Origin: RYN-230 sp963717125
GTDB lineage: Bacteria > Actinomycetota > Actinomycetes > Streptosporangiales > Streptosporangiaceae
Direction: 5' to 3'
DNA length: 64,000 bases
Assembly: GCA_963717125.1 (NCBI GenBank)
Contig: CAVQVG010000007.1
Location: forward strand, 124,001 to 188,000
In this document: positions 18,030 to 26,244 of the stretch, piece by piece
Numbering within the stretch: the first letter of the stretch is position 1
Layout: each line of letters opens with the position of its first letter
Notes under the pieces: model-generated
The model's database searches: none
What the model saw: the letters and a program-made list of their open reading frames with translations, nothing else
What the model was told of the DNA's origin: nothing
Translations under genes and position numbers: made by a program

Positions 18030-20078
18030 GTGCCGGTGGCGGTCACGTCCGCGCCGACCATGGTTGCGGCCGGGTACGACCACTCGTGCCTGCTCCGCAA
18101 CGGCAGGGCTTTCTGCTGGGGCGACGACGGCAGCGGCGAGCTCGGGAATAACAGCTCGACGGGGAACTTCACCACGCCAGTGCCGGTATACACGGGCGGG
18201 GTGCTGGCGGGGGTGACCCTGATCCAGATCGCCACCGCCAACAGCTTCACGTGTGCGCTGGCCAGCACCGGCGCCGCCTACTGCTGGGGAGCCAGCGGCA
18301 GCGGCCAGCTGGGCAACAGCACGACCGCCTGCCCCTGCGCCAGCAGCGATGTGCCTGTGCTCGTGCGGGGCGGGCTGACCTTCACCCAGATCAGCGCAGG
18401 CACTAACTTCGCGTGCGCGCTGACCAGCGCGGGTGCCGCCGACTGCTGGGGCGCCAACTCCAACGGCCAGCAGGGCAACGGCGGGACCACCGCGAGCAAC
18501 GCGCCGGGGCCGGTGACGACCACCGGCACACCGATGGCGGGGGCGATCCTGACCCAGATCGACGCCGGTTATGGCTACACCTGCGCGCTGGGCAGCACGG
18601 GCGCCGCCTACTGCTGGGGGCTGAATACCAACGGGCAGCTGGGGAACGGCACGACCACCAGCCCGCAGCTGACGGCGACGGCGGTGACGACCACCGGCAC
18701 ACCGATGGCGGGGGCGATCCTGACCCAGATCGCCGTCACTGTCTGGAGTGGTGCCACCGATTCCACATGTGCGCTGGCCACCACGGGCGCCGCCTACTGC
18801 TGGGGCGACGACACCGACGGCGAGCTGGGGAACGGCAGCACCACCAGCACGCCGCAGACCACGGCGGTGGCCGTGTCCCTGGGCGCGATGCCGGCGGGCA
18901 CGATCCTGACCCAGGTCACCGTCGGCACCAACTTCGCGTGTGCGCTGGGCAGCGCGGGCACCGCATACTGCTGGGGGCTGGGCACCGGCGACCAGCTCGG
19001 CAACAACGGGAGCACCAGCAGCAACGTGCCGGTGGCGGTGTTTGCCACCGGGGTTCTGGCTGGGGCGACCCTGTTCCAGATCAGCTCCGGGCAGCTCGCC
19101 ACCTGCACGCAGGACACCACAGGAGCCTTCTACTGCTGGGGCGGCAACGGCAACGGCCAGCTCGGGAACGGCTCGACCACCAGCAGCCCTGTGCCGGTGG
19201 TCGTGCAGGGGATTATTCCCGGGCCGCCGACGGGGGTGACCGCGACACCGGGGGACGCCACGGCGACGATCTCGTGGACGGCACCGGCCAGTCTCGGCAC
19301 CGGGACGCTGACCGGGTACACGGCCACCGCCACGGCTGCGTCCGGCACCTTCACCTGTTCCACCACCGGGGCGACGACCTGCGTGATCACCGGGCTGACG
19401 GACGGGACCACGTACCTGGTCACGGTGGTCACCCTGAACCACCGACGGCAACTCGCCGCCGAGCAGCCCCGCGGTGTCGGTCGAGCCCGTCGGTTCCTTG
19501 ACCATGACCTCCCCGAGCTCGCTGACCTGGTCTGTCACCGGGAGCGGCAGCAATCAGAGCGCGGTGGACGCTGTCGCCGGGGACCAGCAGCTCACGGCCA
19601 CCGACAACACCGGGTCGGGGGCGGGCTGGCACGTCACCATGTCGGCGACGACATTCACCGCCGGGCCGAAATCGCTGCCCAACACCGGGACCGTCCACTT
19701 CAACGGCAGCCTCATCAGCCCGCTGGCCAGCACCGCCCCGAGCGCGACCTGCGTGACGTCATGCACGCTGCCGACGGATACGACGACCTACCCGGTCGCC
19801 ATCACCACTGCGGTCAGCGCACCAACGGCCGTCACGATCTACGACACCGCCGCGGCCACCGGCATGGGCGTCATGACCCTAGGCGGCAGCACCGCAGCGA
19901 ATCCGATTGGCTGGTGGGTAAACGTGCCCGCGTCTGTCTTCACCGGCACCTATACATCGACAGTCACCCTTTCCATCCTGACCGGCCCATGAACCACGCC
20001 GCAGGCCCTCCGGCCCGCGGCGGGCCGGGCCAGGAGAGCCGCCGCGGCGTTAGTACATCTCGACGCAGTCGTAGCTGA
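18030..20078 (+). CDS. Frame segment 3: RCC1 blades 15-21 and Fn3 domain
   Basis: Third open segment; the correct frame actually resumes near 17962, inside blade 14. It carries blades 15-21 (AFCWGDDGSG through FYCWGGNGNG) without interruption, then an Fn3 domain with PGDATATISWTAP and LTDGTTYLVTV. An extra A in ACCCTGAACC near 19437 throws it out of phase, so the remaining open frame to 20078 is spurious and overlaps the true WxL-like segment. Segment 2 (about 17475-17740, blades 11-12) is too short to list separately. Confidence 0.6.
   Translation: MPVAVTSAPTMVAAGYDHSCLLRNGRAFCWGDDGSGELGNNSSTGNFTTPVPVYTGGVLAGVTLIQIATANSFTCALASTGAAYCWGASGSGQLGNSTTACPCASSDVPVLVRGGLTFTQISAGTNFACALTSAGAADCWGANSNGQQGNGGTTASNAPGPVTTTGTPMAGAILTQIDAGYGYTCALGSTGAAYCWGLNTNGQLGNGTTTSPQLTATAVTTTGTPMAGAILTQIAVTVWSGATDSTCALATTGAAYCWGDDTDGELGNGSTTSTPQTTAVAVSLGAMPAGTILTQVTVGTNFACALGSAGTAYCWGLGTGDQLGNNGSTSSNVPVAVFATGVLAGATLFQISSGQLATCTQDTTGAFYCWGGNGNGQLGNGSTTSSPVPVVVQGIIPGPPTGVTATPGDATATISWTAPASLGTGTLTGYTATATAASGTFTCSTTGATTCVITGLTDGTTYLVTVVTLNHRRQLAAEQPRGVGRARRFLDHDLPELADLVCHRERQQSERGGRCRRGPAAHGHRQHRVGGGLARHHVGDDIHRRAEIAAQHRDRPLQRQPHQPAGQHRPERDLRDVMHAADGYDDLPGRHHHCGQRTNGRHDLRHRRGHRHGRHDPRRQHRSESDWLVGKRARVCLHRHLYIDSHPFHPDRPMNHAAGPPARGGPGQESRRGVSTSRRSRS
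19474..19992 (+). CDS. Frame segment 4: C-terminal WxL-like domain
   Basis: 172 codons, the last module of the broken gene. TDNTGSGAGWHVTMSATTF and NPIGWWVNVPASVFTGTYT match the two blocks of the small WxL-like proteins at 8811 and 10704, and TCVTSCTLPTD keeps the Cys pair. It begins about 12 codons past the frame change at 19437, with no convincing ribosome-binding site of its own, so it is a displaced C-terminus and not an independent gene. Its presence ties the RCC1 protein to the WxL/DUF916 system. Confidence 0.7.
   Translation: MSVEPVGSLTMTSPSSLTWSVTGSGSNQSAVDAVAGDQQLTATDNTGSGAGWHVTMSATTFTAGPKSLPNTGTVHFNGSLISPLASTAPSATCVTSCTLPTDTTTYPVAITTAVSAPTAVTIYDTAAATGMGVMTLGGSTAANPIGWWVNVPASVFTGTYTSTVTLSILTGP
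20010..20028. terminator. GC-rich hairpin between convergent genes
   Basis: CCGGCCCG (20010-20017) and CGGGCCGG (20021-20028) form an 8-bp stem with a 3-nt loop. It lies 18 bp after the WxL-like stop and 22 bp after the end of the convergent lyase gene, so it could stop transcription from both sides. Confidence 0.5.
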
Positions 20079-21729
20079 CGGCCGGGCTGAGCCAGTCGCT
20101 CAGCGCGCCGGACCCGCTGATCACGGTGATCGTCATGGTGTTGCTGCCGGCCACGAACGCGCTGGCCGGCACCGCGTAGGTGTACAGCGTGTTGTTGCCC
20201 CGGTACGTGCCGATGGTCAGGCTCCGCGAGGACGGCTGGCTGGACGGCGACGGCGCGGCCGACGTCCAGCTGTTCACCGTGATCTGCGGCCGTCCCCCGG
20301 CGTACGCGGCGGTGATCCCGATCCGCACCGTGCGCGCCGCGACCTGGCTGGATGAGAGGGTGAACTTCACCGTGGTCGGGTTGTTGACGTCCTTGAACTG
20401 GTAGGCCGGGAAGTTCGCCGCCGAGCTGCTGCCGACCGTGTAGGTGACCGGCCCCCAGCTCGCCATCCGGCTGTCGGACGGGTGCATCCAGGTCAGGTTG
20501 GCCCAGTTCAGGAACCCGCTCGGGGTGCCGTCCCAGGTGCCGATCCGCAGCACCGGCGAGGCCGGCGTGACCCAGGCCGAATCGATGTTCTGCCCGCTCG
20601 TCTGCGCTCCGGCGGTGACCGTCACGGTGCGGGTGGCCACCGCCAGTTCGCCCTGGTACAGCGTCTGGGTGTACGTGCCCGGCTTCATCAGCGGGCTGGC
20701 GAAGTCGCCGGTGGACTGCGGCGTCGCCCAGTACTGCGCGGTGGCGTTGGCCCAGCCGACGGTGGCGGCGCTGCCCGACGTGACCCCGGCGGCGTTCCCG
20801 GCCACCCAGCCGCGGCCAGCCGCGGCCACCGCGCCGGTGAGCCCGAGGCCGTACATGAAGGTCATGTCCGGCGCGGCCGGCGCGCTGGTCCCCGCGACCA
20901 TCAGGGCGTACGGACCATGCAGCACGCCGAGCCGCTGCGCCTCGGTCTGGTTGTGCGCGGACCACATGTAGTTGTAGACCTCAACCGAGGCGCTCGTGCC
21001 CTGCTGCTCGATGTCGCGGAAGAACGGCCCGCCCGAACTGCTCTCGCGCGGCCCGTAGACCATGTACACGCCGATGCCGCTGCCCGTCGCGCCGCGCGGC
21101 GTCAGGCTCATGGCCTGCCGGTTGGAGTAGTACTTGGACCGGGTCTGGCCGTCGACCAGATCGATGTCGGTGGACTCGATCGCCGTCCCGCCGTTGACGT
21201 CCGACGCCGTGATGACGCCGGTCAGGATGCTCCGGTTCAGGTACTGGATCCAGCGCAGCTCCCCGCCGGAGCCCACGTAGGTGGCCATGTAGACGGTGTT
21301 CTGCCCGCTGGCGGCCACGTAGTAGTGCTGCAACGTGCCGCTGCCGTACCAGGTGCTCGTGGCCGCGGTGACGATGATGTAGCTGCCGGTCTGCCGGGCG
21401 CTGACGGTGGGGCTGGGTAGGCCCGACTCCACGTGCGACTCGTTGGTGCCCGACGCCTGCAGCTCGGTGCCGTTGATGTTCAGCGACGTCATGCCGCCGG
21501 TGCTCTGATTGATCTTGAACGTGAGCCCGGCCCCGGTGCTCACCGTGTAGAAGCCGCCGCTGCTGGTGTAGCCGAACGCGGTGGCCGCGCCGGCCGAGGC
21601 GATCCGGCCCGCGACCGCGTCCACCGCGGTGCCGGCCAGCCCGAGGGCCAGCCCGCTGGCGGCGGCGCCAGTAAGGAACTGGCGCCGCCCCAGCCGGCGG
21701 GGCTCGGGCGATGCGCTGTTGGTCATCAT
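20050..21729 (-). CDS. Secreted rhamnogalacturonan lyase, polysaccharide lyase family 4
   Basis: 559 aa. A twin-arginine leader (LGRRQFLTGAAASGLALG) marks Tat export. The large N-terminal beta-sandwich contains GGELRWIQYLNRS, TRSKYYSNRQAMS and GPFFRDIEQQGTSASVEVY, matching PL4 rhamnogalacturonan endolyases. An Fn3-like domain follows (about residues 330-385). The C-terminal carbohydrate-binding jelly roll begins at RIGTWDGTPSGFLNW and contains WMHPSDSRM. The enzyme cleaves rhamnogalacturonan I by beta-elimination. ATG 21729 has AGGGGG 5 bp upstream. It follows the GH28 gene by 9 bp, so the two are co-transcribed. Confidence 0.9.
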   Translation of the reverse strand: MMTNSASPEPRRLGRRQFLTGAAASGLALGLAGTAVDAVAGRIASAGAATAFGYTSSGGFYTVSTGAGLTFKINQSTGGMTSLNINGTELQASGTNESHVESGLPSPTVSARQTGSYIIVTAATSTWYGSGTLQHYYVAASGQNTVYMATYVGSGGELRWIQYLNRSILTGVITASDVNGGTAIESTDIDLVDGQTRSKYYSNRQAMSLTPRGATGSGIGVYMVYGPRESSSGGPFFRDIEQQGTSASVEVYNYMWSAHNQTEAQRLGVLHGPYALMVAGTSAPAAPDMTFMYGLGLTGAVAAAGRGWVAGNAAGVTSGSAATVGWANATAQYWATPQSTGDFASPLMKPGTYTQTLYQGELAVATRTVTVTAGAQTSGQNIDSAWVTPASPVLRIGTWDGTPSGFLNWANLTWMHPSDSRMASWGPVTYTVGSSSAANFPAYQFKDVNNPTTVKFTLSSSQVAARTVRIGITAAYAGGRPQITVNSWTSAAPSPSSQPSSRSLTIGTYRGNNTLYTYAVPASAFVAGSNTMTITVISGSGALSDWLSPAVSYDCVEMY

Positions 21730-21738
21730 CGCCACCCC

Positions 21739-23232
21739 CTACAGGCCCGGGTAACTGGGGAACGAGCAGGATGGCACGCTGCCGCTGCCGCTGAACGAGG
21801 TGACGGTCACGTCCGTGCCCGACGCGGTGATGTTGCTGTCGTAGGTGCGGACGCTGGCGTACTCGGCGCTGGTGCTGGTGGCGTCCAGGCTGACGTTCTC
21901 CAGGGTCAGCCCGAGCAGGTGGCTGGAGTTGTAGCCCTCCAGCACGGACTGGGCGCTGGACGCCGAGCTGACCGCCTTCAGCCCGTTGACCACGATGTTC
22001 TCGAAGTACGGCGTGGTCGAGCCGTTGCCCGAGGAGTAGAACGGGTTGAATTCCAGCGCGTGCTTGACCCCGGTCAGGCAGTTGTTGTCGTAGGTCACCC
22101 CGTTGACCGTGCCGCCCTCGCTGGACGTGGTCTTGATCCGCAGCCCGTTGTTGTCGCTGCTCACGTTGCCGGCGCTGTCCGTGCCGCTGACCGTGTTGTT
22201 CTCGACCAGGATGTTGCTCACGCCGTACTGGGTCTGGCTGCCGATGGAGATCCCGTGCGTGCCGTAGAAGTGGCTGTTCTCGATGGTCATGCTGGACGCG
22301 GCACCGGAGTTGGTCTTGATCGCGATGCCGTCGTCACCGTCCTGGATGTAGGAGTCGTTCACGGTGACGTTCGTCGCGCTGTCCGGGTCGATGCCGTCGG
22401 TGTTCCGCGCCGTGGCCGGGGTCTTGATCCGCACCCCCCACACGGTCAGCCCGCTGCCGCCCTCGAAGTAGACGTGGAACAGCGGCGCGTTGATCAGGTC
22501 CACGTCGTAGACGGTGAAGTTGTTCACGTCGTGCGCCTCGATCAGCCGCGGGTTGTTCTGGTCCTCGCTGTCGCTCTTGGCCGTGCTGGACAGCGTCCAC
22601 CAGCTGCCGCTGGTGCCCAGGATGTCCTGGTCGCCGCGGCCGTTGATGGCACCCTGGGCGCCGCCGGAGCCCTGCGTGCCCATGATGGCGGCGTTCGACC
22701 CGGTCACGTTGATGAACGGCTTGCAGCCGTTGCCGCTGGACGCCACGGTGCCGCAGGTCGCCTGGCCGGACACCTGGTAGTTGGCCGGGTTGCGGGACGC
22801 GTACAGGGTGGCGCCGTCGTCGATGACCAGAGTCACGCTGGCGGGCAGCGCCAGCGGGCCGGACAGGAAGGCGTTGTCGCCGCCGCTCGGCGCCAGCACG
22901 ACGGCGTGGCCGGTGCCACTGCAGCTGTTCAGCGCGGACTGGATCCGCGACGTGTCCGGCGGCGAGGACTCGGCGCTGCTGCTGAACTGCTCGTTGCTGG
23001 TGGCCAGGGTGGCACTCAGCGTGGTGCAGGTGGCCGGCACGCTCGGCTGGGCCACCGCGCGGGTGTCCCCGCTGGCCGGGGTCAGGGTCAACGCCGCGCG
23101 GCTGGCCGGCGCGGCGGCCGGCTGGCCGGCGGCGGCGGCCGCGGGCAGCGCGAAGCCCGCCCCAGCCGCGATGAGAGCGCTAACAACTGTGCTGACGGCT
23201 AACCGCCGGGAACGGATGGGCGGGAGTCTCAC
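21739..23232 (-). CDS. Secreted polygalacturonase, glycoside hydrolase family 28
   Basis: 497 aa right-handed beta-helix enzyme hydrolysing alpha-1,4-galacturonan. A signal peptide (residues about 10-38, ending PAAAAA) is followed by an N-terminal region of about 60 residues and then the helix. All four GH28 motifs are visible: NTDGIDP, DGDDGIAIK with the catalytic Asp pair, GTHGISIGS with the catalytic His, and RIKT for substrate binding. The GTG start at 23232 has GGAGAGGA 7-8 bp upstream. It lies upstream of the PL4 lyase, so the pair attacks homogalacturonan and rhamnogalacturonan. It differs clearly from the second GH28 at 28192, which looks more exo-like. Confidence 0.93.
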   Translation of the reverse strand: MRLPPIRSRRLAVSTVVSALIAAGAGFALPAAAAAGQPAAAPASRAALTLTPASGDTRAVAQPSVPATCTTLSATLATSNEQFSSSAESSPPDTSRIQSALNSCSGTGHAVVLAPSGGDNAFLSGPLALPASVTLVIDDGATLYASRNPANYQVSGQATCGTVASSGNGCKPFINVTGSNAAIMGTQGSGGAQGAINGRGDQDILGTSGSWWTLSSTAKSDSEDQNNPRLIEAHDVNNFTVYDVDLINAPLFHVYFEGGSGLTVWGVRIKTPATARNTDGIDPDSATNVTVNDSYIQDGDDGIAIKTNSGAASSMTIENSHFYGTHGISIGSQTQYGVSNILVENNTVSGTDSAGNVSSDNNGLRIKTTSSEGGTVNGVTYDNNCLTGVKHALEFNPFYSSGNGSTTPYFENIVVNGLKAVSSASSAQSVLEGYNSSHLLGLTLENVSLDATSTSAEYASVRTYDSNITASGTDVTVTSFSGSGSVPSCSFPSYPGL

Positions 23233-23609
23233 GGGGCAGTCCTCTCCGGTGGCCCTCTCAAGCGGGCCTCTGCAGCGGGCGACAGGGCGACAGTGGCCTC
23301 CGCGGGCCGGCCCGTGCTCTGCGGCCCGGCCGGCCGACACGCCCCGCTCCCGAGGGCTGTCCTGCCGAACGCTACGGCCCGGCCCGCGCCCGGGCAAGGC
23401 GCCCCCGGCCGCTCCCCAGCCGGGCCGCATCCGCGCAGGTCAACGCCGCTGCAGTGGGGCAGGCCGATGAAAGGAGCTGAAACGGGGTGGCTGGCCCGGC
23501 GAGGTGCCGGACAGCCCGGCCGGCCTAACCCCGGAGAGTCACGCTAGAACTACTAAGAGTAATATAGGCAATTCCGGGCGACCGGAGGCCGGCCGCCGTC
23601 CGCTCGGCC
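23233..23609. other. Intergenic region upstream of the GH28-PL4 pair
   Basis: 377 bp without a credible gene. The part near 23540-23570 is AT-richer, with a TATATTAC stretch on the minus strand that could be a -10 element for GH28-PL4, but no matching -35 is clear. No copy of the GntR-type palindrome at 33084 is visible here. Confidence 0.45.
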
Positions 23610-24740
23610 TTACCCGTCAGTGAGCGCAGAGCGGATGGCGGCCAGGTCGCCGGCCGCGGCCAGGCCGGCGTGGTAGAAGCGCAGCTCGGTGGCGCCCGCC
23701 GCGCGGACCGCGGCCGCCTGCGCGGGCAGCGTCCCCGGGTCGCCGCCCAGGCCGGCCACCGCCTGCAGGTTGGCCACCACCGCAGATCCGGCGGGCACGG
23801 CGACGGCCGCCTCGGCGACCAGGCTGACCGCCCGCGCCTGGTCCCCGCAGCCCAGCACAACGCCATCGACGCCGCCGGGGCCGCACACCTCAGTGAGGTC
23901 GTAGCCGGGATTCGAACCCGTGGCGCGGGGATCCGGGTCCGTGTGCAGCAGCACCGGCTTGCCCGGGGCGGCGGCGCGGACCGCGGCCGTCACGTCGCCG
24001 AGCAGCCGCCGGGCGGCCGCGGCGCGGGTGCTGTCGAGCACGTCCGCCGCGTCGGCGGGCAGCGCCGGGCCGCCGTCGGCGGCCGCCTGGACCAGCGCGG
24101 CCAGCTTGCCCGGGTCCGCCCCGGCCGCCGCGTACCCGGCCCGGCACCCGGCGCAGAAGCACAGCGCAAGCAGCCAGTCCCCGGCCGGCCCGGCCCGGCC
24201 GGTCACGTTGCCGGTCTTGTCGTGCGCGCTGCCGTGCTCGAAGCCGTACCAGCCGCACGCCTCCAGTTCGATACTGTCCACCCCGGCCAGCGCGGCGGCC
24301 TCGGCGGCCAGCCGCGCGGCGTACTCGCGGACTGTGGCCGAGCCCGCGCACAGCGCCCACGGGTACCGGTCGCCGAACGCGTTCCGTACTGCGCAGTCAG
24401 CCGCGGTGGCGGCCAGCCGGGAGTTGTGCGTGAGCACCACCCAGGCGGTGACGCCGAGACCCGCGGCGCGCAGCCGCCCGGCGGCCCGCTCGAACGACCC
24501 GGCGGGCCCGGCCACCTCGGGGCGCAGCGCCGTACCGGACCAGCGGGCCGGGTCGGCCCGGTAGTACACCGCGGCGTCCCGGGTCACGATCCGGTGCTCC
24601 GGGTGAAACGGGGTCACCGCGCGCACCGCGTGGTACGCCGCGGCCAGGCTGACCCCGGCCAGGCCGAGGCCGGCCAGCCGGTCCGCGGCGGCCGGGTCGC
24701 CGTCCACGTCCCACGGGTAGAGGTACGCGCCAGCCCGCAC
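23610..24740 (-). CDS. Unknown protein, TIM-barrel glycosidase-like, coupled to the galacturonate pathway
   Basis: 376 aa, no signal peptide, rich in Ala. I do not recognise a named family. The ordered blocks GAYLYPWDVDGD, VTPFHPEHRIVTRDAAVYY, TAWVVLTHNSRLAA, NAFGDRYPWALC, SIELEACGWYGFEHG and LCFCAGCRAGY look like a (beta/alpha)8 barrel of glycoside-hydrolase type. A Cys cluster (CFCxGC) could bind metal, and acidic residues lie at the strand end (IELEACG). The GTG start at 24740 overlaps the dehydrogenase stop by 1 bp (TAGTG), indicating tight coupling with 2-oxoglutarate-semialdehyde dehydrogenase. A role in oligogalacturonide or sugar-acid processing is inference from position only. Confidence 0.75.
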   Translation of the reverse strand: MRAGAYLYPWDVDGDPAAADRLAGLGLAGVSLAAAYHAVRAVTPFHPEHRIVTRDAAVYYRADPARWSGTALRPEVAGPAGSFERAAGRLRAAGLGVTAWVVLTHNSRLAATAADCAVRNAFGDRYPWALCAGSATVREYAARLAAEAAALAGVDSIELEACGWYGFEHGSAHDKTGNVTGRAGPAGDWLLALCFCAGCRAGYAAAGADPGKLAALVQAAADGGPALPADAADVLDSTRAAAARRLLGDVTAAVRAAAPGKPVLLHTDPDPRATGSNPGYDLTEVCGPGGVDGVVLGCGDQARAVSLVAEAAVAVPAGSAVVANLQAVAGLGGDPGTLPAQAAAVRAAGATELRFYHAGLAAAGDLAAIRSALTDG

Positions 24741-26200
24741 TAGGAGACCGGCCGCAGTGGCTCGGGCAGTAGCTGCGCCGGGAAGTCCTGGTAGGTCACC
24801 GGGATCAGCCAGCGGCGGATGGCCGTGGCGCCGACCGACGTGAACCCGGGCGCGGTGGTGGCCGGGAACGGGCCGCCGTGCTGCTGGGCCCAGGTGACCG
24901 CGACCCCGGTCGGCCAGCCGTTCCACACCACCCGCCCGGTGGTGCGGGTGAACACGCCCGCGACCTGGGCCGCGGCCGTCATGTCCGCGGCCGAGTCCGG
25001 GTCGCCGTGGATCACCCCGGCCAGGTTGCCGCCCAGCCGGGCCAGCACCGGGAGCAGGTCGTCCGGTGACTGGTAGGTGATGACCAGCCCGGCCGGCCCG
25101 AAGTGCTCCTCGGCCGTCCCGGGCAGCCCGGCGGCGAACCGCTCCAGGGTGGTGCCGAACACGTGCGGGGTGGCGGCCCACGGCCCCTCCCCCGGCTGGC
25201 CGTCGGCCACCGGGGTGACGGCCGGGCTGGCCGCCAGCTCGTCCACCGCGGCCTGGTACGCGTCGTGGATCCGGCCGGTCAGCATGGGCGCGCCCGCGGA
25301 CGAGGCGACCGCGTCCGCGATCGCGTCACGCAGCCCGGGGTCGTCGGGCACGAACAGCAGGCCCGGGTTGGTGCAGAACTGGCCCGCGCCCAGGGTGAGC
25401 GACCCGGCGTACCCGGTGGCGATCTCGGCGGGCCGGGCCGCGGCCGCGCCGGGCAGGATGACCACCGGGTTGACCGAGCCGAGCTCGCCGAAGAACGGGA
25501 TCGGCACCGGGCGTTCCGCGCAGATCTTGGCCAGCGCCAGCCCGCCGCGTACCGACCCGGTGAACCCGGCGGCCGTGATGGCCGGGTGCTGCAGCAGCCG
25601 GACCCCGGCCGGCACGCCGTACACCACCGCGAACGTGCCCGGCGGCGCGCCCGCCCCGGCCAGCGCGTCGGCCACGATCTGCCCGGTCAGCGCGGAGGTC
25701 TGCGGGTGCCCCTCGTGCGCCTTGACCACCACCGGGCAGCCCGCCGCCAGCGCGGACGCGGTGTCCCCGCCGGCCACCGAGAACGCGAACGGGAAGTTGG
25801 ACGCGGCGAACACCGCGACCGGGCCGATCGGGTGCATCATGTGCCGCAGCCCGGGCACCCCGGTACCCGGCGGGCTGGTGATCACGTCCAGGTAGCTGCC
25901 GTCGGCCAGCACGTCGCAGAACATCCGCAGCTGGCCGGTGGTGCGGGCCACCTCACCGGTCAGCCGGGCGGCGCCCAGCGCGGTCTCGGTGTCGGCCAGC
26001 GCGGCCAGCTCGGCGGCCCGTGCGTCCAGCGCGTCGGCCACCGCGGCCAGCGCCTTGGCCCGGCCCGCCGGGCCGGCCGCGGCCCAGGGCGCGGCCGCCC
26101 CGGCGGCCGCCACGGCGGCCGCGTCCACCGCGCTGTCGCTGGTCTCCGCGACCGGCTCGCCGGTGGGCTGGCCGGTGCGCGGGTTGTATCCCTGGATCAT
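24740..26200 (-). CDS. 2,5-dioxovalerate (2-oxoglutarate semialdehyde) dehydrogenase
   Basis: 486 aa NADP-type aldehyde dehydrogenase. The N-terminus MIQGYNPRTGQPTGEPV, AASNFPFAFSVAGGDTASAL, VVVKAHEGHPQTSAL, ELGSVNPVVILPGA and the catalytic-Cys block GAGQFCTNPGL are characteristic of the 2-oxoglutarate-semialdehyde branch and not of general ALDHs. It oxidises 2,5-dioxovalerate to 2-oxoglutarate, the last step of oxidative galacturonate or pentose breakdown. Its partner KdgD and a uronate dehydrogenase are encoded just upstream. ATG 26200 is followed at the other end by a TAGTG overlap with the unknown gene. Confidence 0.92.
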   Translation of the reverse strand: MIQGYNPRTGQPTGEPVAETSDSAVDAAAVAAAGAAAPWAAAGPAGRAKALAAVADALDARAAELAALADTETALGAARLTGEVARTTGQLRMFCDVLADGSYLDVITSPPGTGVPGLRHMMHPIGPVAVFAASNFPFAFSVAGGDTASALAAGCPVVVKAHEGHPQTSALTGQIVADALAGAGAPPGTFAVVYGVPAGVRLLQHPAITAAGFTGSVRGGLALAKICAERPVPIPFFGELGSVNPVVILPGAAAARPAEIATGYAGSLTLGAGQFCTNPGLLFVPDDPGLRDAIADAVASSAGAPMLTGRIHDAYQAAVDELAASPAVTPVADGQPGEGPWAATPHVFGTTLERFAAGLPGTAEEHFGPAGLVITYQSPDDLLPVLARLGGNLAGVIHGDPDSAADMTAAAQVAGVFTRTTGRVVWNGWPTGVAVTWAQQHGGPFPATTAPGFTSVGATAIRRWLIPVTYQDFPAQLLPEPLRPVS

Positions 26201-26244
26201 CAGTCGCCTATCTTTCTGTTTCTGCTGCACTGCGTCTGCGCGGA

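Larger units (their letters stand above)
14907..19992 (+). pseudogene. Giant LamG / 21-blade RCC1 / Fn3 / WxL-like surface protein gene, broken by multiple frameshifts
   Basis: Read across frames this is one gene of about 1,690 codons. In order it encodes a signal peptide, a LamG-type domain (about residues 70-285), 21 RCC1-type blades each marked by a [YF]CWG core, an Fn3 domain (from PGPPTGVTATPGD) and a C-terminal WxL-like domain. Blades 1, 8 and 15 share a distinct opening (SC followed by AFCWGD and a YTGG segment), so the blades form three groups of seven, three beta-propellers. Frame changes occur near 17198, 17306, 17340-17390, 17474, 17740, 17826, 17960 and 19437. All retain coding composition, so decay is recent or the indels are sequence errors. 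No catalytic residues are evident; a surface adhesin is plausible. Confidence 0.7.

Noticed and set aside
23900..23935. A tRNA T-arm-like sequence on the minus strand (CGGGTTCGAATCCCG)
   Set aside because: Only the T-arm pattern is present; no matching acceptor, D-arm or anticodon arm surrounds it, and it lies inside a conserved coding frame (TGSNPGYD).
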